A stretch of DNA of 64,000 bases from Enoplolaimus lenunculus. Its lineage: Eukaryota; Nematoda; Enoplea; Enoplida; Thoracostomopsidae. The first letter of the stretch is position 1; every line of letters begins with the position of its first letter. The position numbers were made by a program, and so were the translations under genes. The DNA is taken from positions 62,001-126,000 of the forward strand of contig JASANG010001414.1 in NCBI GenBank assembly GCA_030248215.1, given 5' to 3'. Below the pieces are notes generated by a model that did not search any database, was not told the DNA's origin, and saw only the letters and a program-made list of their open reading frames with translations. Shown here one piece after another: positions 1 through 12,300 of this stretch.

Positions 1-1217
1 GAGGAAGTGAATACATCTCAAGTGGTCGAAGTTTCTTAGTCCAGATCCGCCGCGACTATAAAATACCTCCTCGGCTCCAATGGTGCGATCCTCATTTTAG
101 GCGCGGATATATTATAATTCGGGCATGGTACCCGGGTATGGGTCGGTATTGTAAATCATGTTATAAATTTGGACATGAACAATTAGATTGTGTTGATTTT
201 CCTGCTTTGAACAACACTGAAGTGGACACGAACTCAGCTAAACAACAACAAGAAGAGCAAGAACCCAAACAACAGTCACAACAACAGCAGCAACAGAAAC
301 AACAAGTTCAACAACAACAATTACAACAACAACGGCAACAAATGAAAGCCGGGATAGACAAGGATCGCAGCAAGTTAAATACAAACAAGCAGTTTCTTGA
401 TATCAGTAACTTTATTATGGGGTTAATCAAAAATATTCAGTCCAGCATTAACAATGATATTATTGTGAGAGAACCATTAGCTTTAGTCATCAATGGAAAG
501 CTGGATTTGACTAAACTGCCAGAATCCGGGAAATCTTTTCTCAATTTTTCTGCTTGGTATAGATATTTGCATTTGAAACGATCGATGTCTCCGCCATTTC
601 ACCCTGAGGGTGAAGACGTTAAAACATTTTTTGATTCGAAACATCCAAGCAATTATCGTCTCTCGAATTTCCATGTTGACAATCCAGTATCTGTTTGGGG
701 CGAGTCTTTCTCATCTCCTGAAAAATTTGTCGCAGTGTGGAAGGCGAGATTCAGTGGTCGCAAAGATATCGAAGAGAAGGTTTGGGGAACAGACGATCCT
801 AAATCAATAAAATTTTTACATAGTCAGATAGTTTGGCCGGGCACAACGTTACATTATTTGTGTATCGTTTTCGAATTAATTTATACGATTTGTTTTGCAC
901 GAGCACAACAATGTGATGTGATTGGGCGCACACTATTGTCAACAGAGGGTCTATTGGTTGAGACTGTACCTGGGCCGGGGCCTTGGAGCTGCGGCCGTGG
1001 ACACTCCGATAATCGAGCTCAAAATAGAGTTACCTGGCGTCCTGGCAGTTTAAACTTAAATGGTGACTGTCAGACTCTTGTGCGAGAACACATTATGTTA
1101 CGAAAGGTGAGAACAGTAAGCACATCGTCTGATATATCTTCTCGCGTTACAGGTGTTAAGCGGTTGTATGAAGAGTCAGATGTGATTAGTGGCAAAAAGC
1201 CAAACATTGCAATGTGA
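1..1217 (+). CDS. LINE ORF1 protein, CCHC zinc knuckle (5' partial)
   Basis: Nucleic-acid-binding ORF1 protein of the LINE. An ATG lies at 138, but the same frame is open back to base 3 and reads into a conserved-looking stretch ending ...IIIRAWYPGMGRYC, so the true start is outside the window. A CX2CX4HX4C zinc knuckle (CKSCYKFGHEQLDC) begins at about residue 5 counted from that ATG. It is followed by a 60-residue Gln-rich low-complexity tract and then a less distinctive C-terminal half. ORF1 proteins of Tx1-like LINEs have this layout, with a knuckle after a small folded domain, and are thought to package element RNA. The stop is followed by a short spacer and the ORF2 start at 1272. Confidence 0.8.
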   Translation, partial: GSEYISSGRSFLVQIRRDYKIPPRLQWCDPHFRRGYIIIRAWYPGMGRYCKSCYKFGHEQLDCVDFPALNNTEVDTNSAKQQQEEQEPKQQSQQQQQQKQQVQQQQLQQQRQQMKAGIDKDRSKLNTNKQFLDISNFIMGLIKNIQSSINNDIIVREPLALVINGKLDLTKLPESGKSFLNFSAWYRYLHLKRSMSPPFHPEGEDVKTFFDSKHPSNYRLSNFHVDNPVSVWGESFSSPEKFVAVWKARFSGRKDIEEKVWGTDDPKSIKFLHSQIVWPGTTLHYLCIVFELIYTICFARAQQCDVIGRTLLSTEGLLVETVPGPGPWSCGRGHSDNRAQNRVTWRPGSLNLNGDCQTLVREHIMLRKVRTVSTSSDISSRVTGVKRLYEESDVISGKKPNIAM

Positions 1218-1271
1218 ACGTGCATTTTTTTTTGTTTTACATGCCTTAAATTGATATGAAAGAGAGTCAAT

Positions 1272-4200
1272 ATGGATCTGCCAAATTTCTTTTCTTTTTC
1301 CAGTTTAAATTGCAGATCCATTAAGCATTTTCGAAAAGTGTCGATAGTTTTTGAAAGGATAAAAGATTTGGATTTGATTTGTCTGCAAGAGACACATTTT
1401 AAAAATAATTGGGATGCAGAGATTTTTGATAGAATTTTCTCACGCAATTTTAAAATATTTCACAGTTTCGGAAGCGAGGAGAATAGTAAAACAGGGGTAA
1501 CGGTCCTTATAAATAGGACAGCTCCTGTTGGTCAAATTGAAAACATTTTTAATATTCAGGGTAGGGCGGTCACGATTGCTTTTAGTATTGGTTCTCTTTC
1601 TTTTTTCTTAATTGGTATTTATGCTCCCGCGAACGGCGAGCAGCGAGTAGTTTTTTTCAACCAGCTGATGCAACAAGTGCAAAATTCGTTTTGGTTTGAT
1701 TATAAATGTGTTATTATGTTGGGTGATTTTAACTTAGTTGAGGACCCGGTTTTGGACCGATCACGGCCGTCATATGATCAGCAGCAAGGCCTGAGAGAGC
1801 TTTATTGTTTGAAGGAACTGTTGGTGATATCTGATGTTTTTAGGGAGACACATCCAAATAAAAACGACTTTTTTACTTTTCTTTCAGACATTCATGGAAG
1901 TCAGTCTCGTATAGATCGGATTTATATGCCGGCTTTTTTACAACCGGGCGCTTTGTGTACCGCTCGCGCAGTGAACAAGACAGATCATAGGTTGTTTAGA
2001 GTTAAGATTCGCTTACCTAATTTAAAGAGAGGTAAAGGATACTATAAGATGAATACAATGCTTTTGGGTGAAGTCGGCGTACAGACCTTTGTTTTAACGC
2101 GGCTCAAACATTTAATGAACATTTCCACAGGGTTTTCTATGATGTGGGAAGTATTTAAGGCTGATGTTAAAACCTTCTTTGTAAAGTTGGGTAAAAATAA
2201 AGCTAAGGAACGCGACATGTTGAGGAAATCATTAGAGAGCCAAGTTATTAATGTACAAATGCTGATAGGACAGTATCCAAACAATCCGAATCTCAGATCG
2301 GGTCTTAAAAAGCTAAAAAATGAAATCGAATTATTGAATGCATTTTATATTGCTTCTTGCAGGCATAATACGTACTACGGTAGTGAGGTAAATGACAACG
2401 CCTCTTTAGCAACAGTCAAGTCTCTTCAACGTAAGAACTGGGAAGCCAGGCATATAAGCTCGATCGAAAGGTCTGATGGCACGTTAGTAACAGACTCAGA
2501 TGCAGTTCTAGGTGAAATTACTGAGCAGTATTCCAACGTATTCAGATCGGAAGGGATAAGCGGAGAAGATCTCACTTTTTTTCTGGCACAAAATGGTCTT
2601 TCCAAGTTGAGTGAGGTGGAAAAAAATACTTTAGAGGGACCCATTACGTCAGTTGAAATAGCGAGCGCTATTAAATCTATGCAGGGTAAAAAGACGCCGG
2701 GATACGATGGTATTCCTGTTGAATTCTATTGGCTGTTTTGTGGAATATTATCTGAATTTTTGTGTAAAATGTATAACGCGTTCTTGGATGATCTTAAGCT
2801 CAATTTCTCCGCATATGATGGTGTTATTACCCTATTATATAAAGGGAATGGAAGGAAAACGTGTCGCGATAATTGGCGGCCAATTACGTTGCTGAATATA
2901 GATTATAAGATTTTTACGAAAGTTTTGGCAAAAAGATTAGAATCGGTCATGAAATCTTTAGTCCACCCGGATCAGACAAGCTCGGTTCCCGACAGAATTA
3001 TTCAAGACAGTGTTGCACATGTCATGTCTGTTATTCATTATGCCAATGAAAGCAACGCAAAGGCGTTGCTGCTATCAGTTGATCACAAAGCCGCTTTTGA
3101 TTTGGTGGAGTGGTCATTTATTTTTGAGACACTTAGGGTCATGAATTTTGGCGAAAACTTTTTAAACATGATCAAATGTATTTATAAACCCGGATGTACA
3201 AGATCATCTGTTATAGTTAATGGTTTTAAGTCAGAATTTTTTCATGTTTTGCGTGGAATTCGACAAGGGTGTCCCTTATCGCCGTCATTATATGTCATAA
3301 CAGCGGAAGTGGTAGCTCATTATCTTCGAATAACTTCAAGAATTTCGGGGATACCACTATACGGCATTAACACCCGAGTGACTAAGTTTGCCGACGACAC
3401 TAATATTTTTCTAAGTAGGATTTCAGATATAAGTGTGGTTTTTGATGTTTTTGAAAAATTTCAAAAGGCCTCTGGCAGCCGACTAAAGGAAACTAAAACA
3501 CAGATACTATTAATGGGCGATCTAAGGAACGCACTTGTACCCCATCAATATGCACGCTTTATTGTTGAAAGAGTGAAAATTTATGGCCTTTGGTTTGATT
3601 CAAAGGGACTCGATGTTCCTGAAAATTGGATAAAGTGCTATGAAGCAATTGCAAGTCTTGAACAGCGAATACCGCCCCGAGGTATCTCTGTTTTTGGAAA
3701 AATCCATCTTGTTCACATTTATTTTTTGTGTATGTTTAATTATTTGATAAAATTAGTAACACCCCCTGAGCAACTAGTGAAGGAAACTATCAATGTGGTT
3801 TATAAGTGGTTGTGGTACCCGTCCACCGCTAGTGTTATTAGAAGGGATATCCTGTTTTTACAACCTAGTCACGGCGGGATAAATTTCCCAAATATTTTTG
3901 TCAGACTGAAAGTGAATCGTTTAATGTTTTATATTCGAATATTAAGAGGTACCGAAGTTGTGAGTTGGAAGAGATGTTTCGAACATTTCTTTCGGCAAGT
4001 TCAGTTTTCGACTAAACGTCAACTGAGACGCATTGATGTACCGGAGTTATATAAAGAGATACGGATTGCAATGATTGAGTCATCTTTTAAAATGGATGGA
4101 AATTTTTGTTGGTTTTTTGGCGAAAAGTTATCCTTAAAAACAGTGTCGGCAAATAAATTGTATAAAATGTGGATACACGCTGTGTATAAGGGACTCATGC

Positions 4201-4805
4201 ATCCTAAACATGTTTTTTGGCGAGACGAGCTAGGAGTTGAACCTATTTTTGTCGAGCGATCATGGATATGGGCAAAAGCGAAATATGTTGACGGCTCTGC
4301 GCGAGACGTCCATTTTAGGTTAAGACACAAGTCATTGTATACTAATCACCGCACTAGTCATTTTACAGATGGGACAAATATATGTTCGTTTTATTTGGAT
4401 GGAATTGAAGTGCGGGAGGATAATGTTCATGTGTTTATTTATTGTTTGCGGGCGCAAGAAATTAGTTTTTTCATTACTCCCGTTTTGCAACAGGTAGCTG
4501 GAGTAAATGAAATAACGATTTCGGATTTAATTTTGGGACGAAATATTCACGACCCATTAAAGAGAATAGCTTTTAATTTCATCGTCCAACATGCACAATT
4601 GGCAATATGGAGTGCTCGATGTAAACTCGAGTGTAACAATGAAAATGTCTGTGTTGTTGATGTTTTTCAGGAAAATGTTTATAGAAATTTGTGCAAACTT
4701 AAGCTGTATCTAAAAGAAGAATGTTTTTTTAAGGTTTTTGGAACAATAACCCGACAGAATGATAGCATGCTGGGTTTTCGAATGTCTTTTTCTCAGCGTA
4801 CCTGA
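1272..4805 (+). CDS. LINE ORF2: AP endonuclease plus reverse transcriptase
   Basis: A 1177-aa polyprotein that nicks target DNA and copies the LINE RNA at the nick. The N-terminal APE endonuclease shows SLNCRSIK (about residue 12), CLQETHF (about 38), MLGDFNLVEDP (about 148), SRIDRIYM and KTDHRLF. The reverse transcriptase shows TPGYDGIPVEFYW, RPITLLNIDYKIF, HPDQTSSVPDR, SVDHKAAFDLVEW, GIRQGCPLSPSLY and the catalytic FADDT. No RNase H domain is evident. The C-terminus has a Cys/His cluster (FRLRHKSLY... CSF... HVFIYC). This copy lacks one cysteine of that cluster compared with the copy at 19142-22240. The frame is open throughout, so it looks translatable apart from the altered zinc cluster. 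Confidence 0.92.
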   Translation: MDLPNFFSFSSLNCRSIKHFRKVSIVFERIKDLDLICLQETHFKNNWDAEIFDRIFSRNFKIFHSFGSEENSKTGVTVLINRTAPVGQIENIFNIQGRAVTIAFSIGSLSFFLIGIYAPANGEQRVVFFNQLMQQVQNSFWFDYKCVIMLGDFNLVEDPVLDRSRPSYDQQQGLRELYCLKELLVISDVFRETHPNKNDFFTFLSDIHGSQSRIDRIYMPAFLQPGALCTARAVNKTDHRLFRVKIRLPNLKRGKGYYKMNTMLLGEVGVQTFVLTRLKHLMNISTGFSMMWEVFKADVKTFFVKLGKNKAKERDMLRKSLESQVINVQMLIGQYPNNPNLRSGLKKLKNEIELLNAFYIASCRHNTYYGSEVNDNASLATVKSLQRKNWEARHISSIERSDGTLVTDSDAVLGEITEQYSNVFRSEGISGEDLTFFLAQNGLSKLSEVEKNTLEGPITSVEIASAIKSMQGKKTPGYDGIPVEFYWLFCGILSEFLCKMYNAFLDDLKLNFSAYDGVITLLYKGNGRKTCRDNWRPITLLNIDYKIFTKVLAKRLESVMKSLVHPDQTSSVPDRIIQDSVAHVMSVIHYANESNAKALLLSVDHKAAFDLVEWSFIFETLRVMNFGENFLNMIKCIYKPGCTRSSVIVNGFKSEFFHVLRGIRQGCPLSPSLYVITAEVVAHYLRITSRISGIPLYGINTRVTKFADDTNIFLSRISDISVVFDVFEKFQKASGSRLKETKTQILLMGDLRNALVPHQYARFIVERVKIYGLWFDSKGLDVPENWIKCYEAIASLEQRIPPRGISVFGKIHLVHIYFLCMFNYLIKLVTPPEQLVKETINVVYKWLWYPSTASVIRRDILFLQPSHGGINFPNIFVRLKVNRLMFYIRILRGTEVVSWKRCFEHFFRQVQFSTKRQLRRIDVPELYKEIRIAMIESSFKMDGNFCWFFGEKLSLKTVSANKLYKMWIHAVYKGLMHPKHVFWRDELGVEPIFVERSWIWAKAKYVDGSARDVHFRLRHKSLYTNHRTSHFTDGTNICSFYLDGIEVREDNVHVFIYCLRAQEISFFITPVLQQVAGVNEITISDLILGRNIHDPLKRIAFNFIVQHAQLAIWSARCKLECNNENVCVVDVFQENVYRNLCKLKLYLKEECFFKVFGTITRQNDSMLGFRMSFSQRT

Positions 4806-4938
4806 TTTGTAGTTTGTTTTGAAACTAGGTTTCTTGTGTGCTTTTTAACATATTTGCTCTGAATAATATCCTTGCAAGCAGAGTAGAATAATGGGTAATT
4901 TTCAAGGACCTTTGTTATGTTGTGATAATATGTTGTTG

Positions 4939-6320
4939 TGCCAAAATTGTCAGAAATTGACCACATTGCTGTGTAGGTGTACGTGTTTCGCTCTATGTCA
5001 AAATGCATTCAATAATTTATTCTTAATTTCAACATTTAATTTCGAATAAACAAGTTTGTAGATATAGTTGCTGTAAGTGCTGCCACAGTAGAGCACCTGA
5101 AATAGTGCCATGTAAGCAAATTTTTGAAGTAGTCAAACTTTTAAGCATGCGTCAATAAAAACTATCCCTCTCTGACATAAAGATTCATAGTCTATTTTAT
5201 TCTATGTGACGTCATAAACCGATAGCGATTGAAGATTTTTCCCTGCAGCCTTGCTCGAATGAGAATTTAGTTACGCATAAGCACTTATTTCAAACCAGAA
5301 TTCGAACCGCATCCTCAGAGCGCAGCGGCGTTCATTTTGCCGTTCGTAATCACACTTTGTGTTTACCATTAGACGGTTATGTATTTGGTAGTTCATTTTT
5401 AGTTCTTTCGTTTGTTTCGCGACCAATTAACATTCTTCTCCGGTAAAATCTGCTAACAGGTTAGTCTAGCGAATTAGCTCCTCTTACTCTTAGCCATCCC
5501 TTTATTAACCAATCCCAATAAATTAAAAAATTCAAACAGAACAGCGAAAAGACACCGCAACAATAAATATCAACAAACGGAAAAACTGAATTGCCATTTA
5601 CCATTTGTTTTGACCTCTGCCAGAGTGCCATAAGTAATTCTACACAAAATACGGGAATATTTCAAAACCCGGGCTTCATAAAAAACGACCGCGCTTCATT
5701 TCTAATTTGAAACTCTGGAGTATAAACATCAACTTTAATTTGAATATCACAAAATTGAAAATATTTATAGTGGAAAGGGTTATACGCATAATCGAGCTAA
5801 TACGCATCAGATATTCTCCGTCATCAGGCACATCAAAAGTTTGCTACATATTTGTAAAACAGTGCCATACTTTGGCGATTGCCATAAAATTATACCATAT
5901 TTGCGCTGCTTCAGTACTACTTTGTTTCTCGTTACCGAACAGATACACGTGGCTACAAGCAATTCAGTTGCCAACAGAACGCAATAATATTGATGACAGC
6001 AGTGTCTATTACTATTTTCATTTTCCGCCTTGAACGCTAGTTTTGTACGCTGAAAATAATCGACAGTGCCAAAAATATAGCAATACAATTACCGAACACC
6101 TCACACTTATACTCCGATCCGTTAAATGAAAATCTACGTCCTTTTGAATCATATTTCTAACCAAGTATTGTTTCTGCCAACAAAAAACACATTAAAAACT
6201 CAAACTATTATTTGTTTAGATTCTCGATTTTTATAACACAATTTTTTCAAATAACACGAATTTATCTACTGCTAAACAAACAGCGCACATACATTCTACT
6301 GTAACTTTGTTGTAAACATC
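4939..6320. other. Intergenic, between LINE 3' break and Golgi stacking gene
   Basis: No convincing coding exon, RNA gene or named repeat was seen here. Short ORFs on both strands around 5707-6088 have no recognisable motif and biased low-complexity composition. If the Golgi stacking gene uses its last donor at 6365, a final exon or the 3' UTR could lie in this stretch; I could not identify one. Confidence 0.5.
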
Positions 6321-9300
6321 CTACTTATTGTTACAGATAAAACGCCACAAACTAGCAAACCCACCTGTTGGTGTAAACGAATTTGGCAACTGCATATTGC
6401 CCACACCGGTGTTTGCTGTAAAATTAGTATAAACAGGCGCTGATGTCATCGGCGGTGGCGGTGGTAGAATAGATGTTGCTGGAATGCCTAAGCTACTTAG
6501 CGGTGGCATTGGGAAATTGAGCGGGGCGGGAGGCGGAATAGCTCCAGGATTAACGAAACCTCCACTTGACACCGGTGGTAGTTGCTGGTACGGTGTAGAA
6601 CTGCCACCAGACGGCGGCATCATAGGATTTATTGCGAACGTGTAGGGTGGTATCGGAGCTTAAATATTACGTTAGTTCTTAAACAATTTTGATATAGCAA
6701 TATCAATATTTATCATTATATCTCTAGCACTGATTCCAAATGAATGTGCTGTTCCAACCTGGAGGCACCACCGCAGCTGGCACTGCAAACCACAAGCCCA
6801 TGAATTCTTGAGTTGGATTCGTAGTCTGGTATTTTTATTTGTTAACGATGCCGACTCGTATCAAACATACATCTGGTCGAAACATTCCATGGGAACAGTT
6901 AGTAACCATATTATGCATACTACGGTTTCTGTAGGACACGAAATGATATCTGTAGCGTATAAGTTTGTCATTATGCTAAGAGTGTAACTTTCGGTTGTCT
7001 ATTTCGAGCCTCATTATTTAATGATAAATGACAATGTCACATGAGCGAACTAGGGATCGACCGGATGTTAATTTTACCGGATACCAGAACCGGAGTTGAA
7101 TAGTAATTTTTTATAAAACCGGATGCTACCTTTATGTAACTTTTAAATTTGTGTACTGTTGGTAGTATTCGAGTAGTGCTAAAGTATGTGTTTACTGTAG
7201 TCACCCGAATAAGAGGGTGGACTAATATTTATTTGGCCTCTTTAGAGATGAATGTACTTTCAAAACTTAAGTATGCTTTAAAGTTTTGAACTCAACAATA
7301 TTAGTCCTGGAGTCATTTATGCACTACAATTAGGGATTAGGGATGATATCCGCTTACGGACTCCTATTGATTTGGACTGAAAATGGGGACCCCTCTTATT
7401 CGGGTACCACAGTGCTGATTTTAAAGTATACCGTTAGCTTTAATCTTCATTATGAATAACTTAAGCTTAGTCGCAGCAAAATATGTAGTATCTCCACATG
7501 TAAAAAGTAGTTTTACATTAAAAATCACCACCACAAATAACTAGTATCCGGTAGGTTAATTACCGAACACTGGATACGAATGTAACTTTTCGAAATTAAA
7601 CTGGGACCGTTTTTTGGTGATCCCAGGAGCGAACTGCCCGTCATTTTGTTACTCTTTGTTCCAGTAACACATTGCTGACGAAAGCATTAACGGTTGGAAT
7701 GTAAATACTGCCTGAAACTCACCGCTTGACCCTGTGCTAAACATTGCGTTAGCCGTTGGTGGTTGATTATTGATTTGAACCTGTGTATTCGCCATGTTAT
7801 ATGCGTTTGGCTGAAATGCTTGTTGTTGTTGTTGTTGTTGTTTTTGTTGTTGTTGTTGTTGCTGCTGCTGCTGTTCCTCTTGGTTAACACTACTCGGCAC
7901 CGCTTGCATGTCATAGGCGTCTTTATTAGGTGTTGACTGTTTATCTAAAACAAAAATAGAACACGTTGAATGAATAGATGTAAGCAAGAACGGAACTTAT
8001 TTTAGGCATCTGTGCTATACATATTTAAAATACAGCATCGCGTGTGAATACTTGCGAATTACTTGGATTGTCACTAATTATTAAGAACATGTATCTATGA
8101 ATACAATTAAAATGCTCACGACCGATAATCTAAACAACTTACAGGTTGGGGTAAATCAGCAAATGTATCAGCAACACTAAGGCTGCTATGTAATATACTA
8201 CATATAGAAAGTGCCGCTAAAATATGTCAATTTGGAGATTACATATGCATGTTCACCGTATAACTCTGACTTCTCAACAGCGGGGAGGGGGCGGGGGGCC
8301 CCAGCACTTTTCGAAATGTTCATTTTCCCCCCGGCGAAAATTTTTCGTCAGGAAGGGGAATTTCGGTCGCAGAAAGCCCAGATTTCTAGGAAAATTTTCA
8401 ACGTTAAACTAAAGAATTTTTTAGGCGGAATTCGGCAAAAATGATATATACGTGAGTATAAATTTTTATAGCGTTACAAAAACCTAGAAAAAAATTCAAA
8501 AAAACTGAAAAAAGCAAGGCATACAGCATTGAAATTACTTGCAGAGAAGTTCAATCGCTGAGCTATATAAACTAAACTGTGATAATATACAAAATATATA
8601 TTAACAAGTTTAATTATAAATTATCTATATTTTATATAATTGTCTTCTTTCAATTGGTTAAGTTGTAGTAAATTAGTTAAAATATTGTATTAGCGTTTAC
8701 GAGAAACTTTTGTCATGTTGAGGATGAGAATTAAGTTGAGTTGGAAAAGGTTAGAAGAAAAAATGGTCCAAGAAGCGGTGGAAAATTTTATGCTGCCCCA
8801 GATATCTAGAAGCCCCAGAAAATGCCCAGCAAAATAGCTGCCCAGGAATTCTCCCCCCAGAATCGCCGGGAAATTAAGCGAGAAGCAGTAATGGTTAAAA
8901 GGTAAAGTACTTTCTATTCAAGGGTAAATCCAGGAATGAATTGTGAGAAAATGGAGGCATAAATACAGCTGATGGTTGAGAAAATTGTTGCAAAGTTGGT
9001 GCTTTACTAACGGCATCCGTTTGTGTCAAGTTGTCTACAATTACGCATAAATTATTGAATTTAAATTTACATGAATTTGAAAAACCGTCAAATGTATACT
9101 AGCTTCCTCGACATTGGCAAAACGTAGGTCGCAAGTTAAAAACAAGATCTAGAACTCCTAACTTGTGATGATAAACAAATAGCTAAAATAGTAAAATTTT
9201 CATTACCTAATTTAAATTACACTTTGACTACGTACAGTGACTCAATTTTAACGATGTGAGAAACAAAATGATCTTGTCATTCTAAAATTAACATAAAAAC

Positions 9301-12300
9301 TTTCACCTGCAGCGGTACTAGAACTACCCTGCATCGGTGGTTGTGCAGAACGCGAACCGGGATTCACGTTAAAGATAGTTTAGGCCAATGCTGTAAGTTG
9401 ACGCTGAACGGCTAAATGAAGAAAGTTGAGTCAACTAAAAATTAATAAAAACAGAACGTTGTTAACTTTTAAAATAACAAAATGATAAAGTTACCTTAAA
9501 GATAAACACTATAGTCCAAATGATCTGAATCGTAGCAAGTCTGCATAATAATTAACAAGAGCGTGCAACATGGTGCGACAGGATATTAATTTTTTACCGG
9601 AACATGAACCGGATGTTGGCTGAGTTTATGAAATCCCACTTACGGTAAACACTTAACACGCTGACTAAATTTGATATATTATTATACATTTCCGTACAGG
9701 TATACTAACCTTGGTCTAATTGAAATTTATTGTACACTCATGTTGTTTTCTTAACATACAGCGGTTTATTTGTTTTAGCTTAAAAAGTTAAGAATTTACT
9801 TAAATTGGCGACATAAGTAATTACTTAAGTATCACTGAAGTAAAGTTTCAGAAACCCAGCCATTGTATACGTTAACATAATTTATTACTCTCTGTATTTT
9901 CAGCGTGCTCAAGGTTTTTGTCCGTTATAAAGTTCATAATTGCTGCTGATAAACTTAAATTATTTAATGCAAAAATGCGTTTAACCACTTGTAAAAAGCA
10001 GTTTTACGATATTCGGCACCACAACTGTAAATATCCGGTATCCGGCAGCAGGGTGTAACCGGAATTCCGATTCAGATTATAATTCCGATTCAAAACGAGG
10101 TCCGATTACGATTCCGATTGCACAGTCAAACGGAATCGAAATTTTGACCTTTTAATTTTAGGCGTACTTGTTGTGATATGTTGCATAAAATTCTGCATCA
10201 TTTATATATTAAATTGTTTTCGAACAGTTAACTTATCAATAATTTTTCATTTATAATGCACACGTAACAACTTCGTCGTTTTAAGAATATAAACGGAGTA
10301 TGCATGACAGGGTGCAACTGGAACTACAATTTAGACGAAACCGGAATTTGAAAAAATTACCGGAACCAGAACCGGAAAATGAAAAATACATGGCACCGAA
10401 AAATTCATTTTAATTTACTTTTTTGCAATATTATTGGTGAAACAATCCTAGTTGGAGATTAGGTATTCACTTTATCTACTGTATTTTAGATTTTCTTGAT
10501 CCACGGAAGCGAAATCTACCTTCTGCCTTCAATGGTTTATTTTCAGCGATTGCCAAAGTTTGGATACTATACAAATAAAATCTATTTAATTTTATCGTCA
10601 TTTTTAGTAAAACATCTTAATCCACAAACCAAATTTTAATACCGGAATTTTTAATTCGGGTAAAAATTTAAGAATACTGTTTACTGAAAATTTTGACCCC
10701 ACTCTCAATAAGTAAGGGGGTAGCCCATTGCATCCTTTTCTACACAGAATGTACCCAGTTGCATGCTATATCATGCATCTTTGGTATTACCAAGAGTGGA
10801 TGATCACTCTTTATAACAAGTGTGTGCAACTGGGTACATTCTGTGTACAAAAGAATGTGCTCGGCACGCGTTGCGTTTTTGGCCTACTAATCCTTATTAA
10901 GGGTGGTAAGTTTGATAATTTTTTCAATTTTACACGTTAAAATATTGCAGTTGTAAACTAACTCCATTTATAATTTTAAAAACATGCGCATTCTACATTT
11001 CAAACATCAACTGCCCCCTCTAAATAAGGGGGGGCGGCCAAAACTGCAACGCGCGGTGGTATATTTTGTACCACACAATTTTCTGTAGTTTTGCACACTT
11101 TTGTTAGACTGATCATCTACTCTTGGTATTACCAACCTACATGATAACCAATCTTTAACTATTGAACTCTGACTATTACGTCAAGAACAAATTAACAATG
11201 TCTAATAAATGTAGCTTTGTTACTTTTGGGCTTGTAACATTCGAAAAGCTATCACTGGTTCCTTTTGAACGATCCATACTAATCGGTATCCTGTGCAAGT
11301 AGCCAAAACCAATATCACATCCTAGGCTGAAAAAAGTACACAGGTAAAATTTGGTGTTTGTAAAAGTTTAGCAAGCGTTAGACAAATAAAATGATACTTA
11401 AACATTACTGTTAAAACTAAAAGTATCTTTACCCTAAAAATTACTGCACCGATATGTCAGTAGAAAACGTCAAAACTTTTCAAAATGCAATTATTTGCAC
11501 GTCTAACAACTAACTACTCTTCTTCCATGTGCTAAGGATAGTGACACTTTGAAGTCAGCGTCAAGTTATAACAAATAATTTATTGGCTTTTTCGTGGGCT
11601 GACCAAGCAAAGATTCAAGTAAATACGAATTTGGAATACTTTTTAAACAGAGTGGCTAGCATTTCCGTAAGCAAACTTTAAATATAACCAAGGTATAAAG
11701 AAAACAAGTTGATAGTTTAAGAACGTGCTGTTACATTGGTTCTAATTATATTTACAAAATATTATTGCAATCAGAAAGTAGCAGGTTGAACATGTATGTG
11801 TTAGAAGCAGCTGAACAGTGAATTATGTAGCCGTATCAACAAGAATCATACATAACCAGTTGTGTGGCGAAGGAAACCAAAGATATTGCTTTGGCTAATG
11901 GAAGGCAATATATTTGTCTAGCCCTACTACTTCTAAATATATGAACTTACTTCGTGAAGTACAGATTCGGCGCCTATTATATAATCTTTATTTGACAACA
12001 GGCCCGCTTTCTCAGCTGGAGAGTTACACTGCACGTCCTAGAATCAAATTATAGTAATTAATGCATTTCTACTCGCTGTAACTTCACAAATGAAACGTAA
12101 AAGTTAAGAATGATACAAAATTTGTACTTACAACAGCTAGAAATTCATTTTTAAATTCCTATGCTAACATTCGTGGACTGCAAAGCAAGTCTGAGTAACT
12201 GAGCATACTGAGCAATTATGTAATTCACTCCCCAAATAAATCAGTGTCTTTCAAAATACACCTATGGTTGCCCTTTTCATAAATTTCTGAGAGAGCGAGA

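Larger units (their letters stand above)
1..4938 (+). mobile_element. L1/Tx1-like LINE, copy 1 (5' end outside the window)
   Basis: Non-LTR retrotransposon of the two-ORF, APE-endonuclease type. ORF1 is already open at the window edge (codon starting at base 3), so the 5' end lies upstream. ORF2 follows after a 54-base gap. Alignment with the inverted copy at 18906-22241 runs from about base 1711 to about 4938, through ORF2 and roughly 130 bases of 3' UTR. It then breaks where copy 2 continues for about 100 more bases, so this copy lacks the extreme 3' tail. The two copies differ by five amino-acid substitutions and one codon indel over about 1030 aligned residues, so both are recent. Clade assignment (L1/Tx1 group) is inferred from the RT motifs and the ORF1 zinc knuckle. 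Confidence 0.9.

Noticed and set aside
7687-7914. Asn-rich ORF overlapping the poly-Gln exon
   Set aside because: It is the +1 reading of the CAA repeats; the Gln frame joins the next exon of the Golgi stacking gene in phase.
8280-8880. GC-rich blocks GGGGGCGGGGGGCCCC and CTGGGGGGAGAATT as ends of one element
   Set aside because: The two blocks do not align as inverted or direct repeats well enough to call an element.
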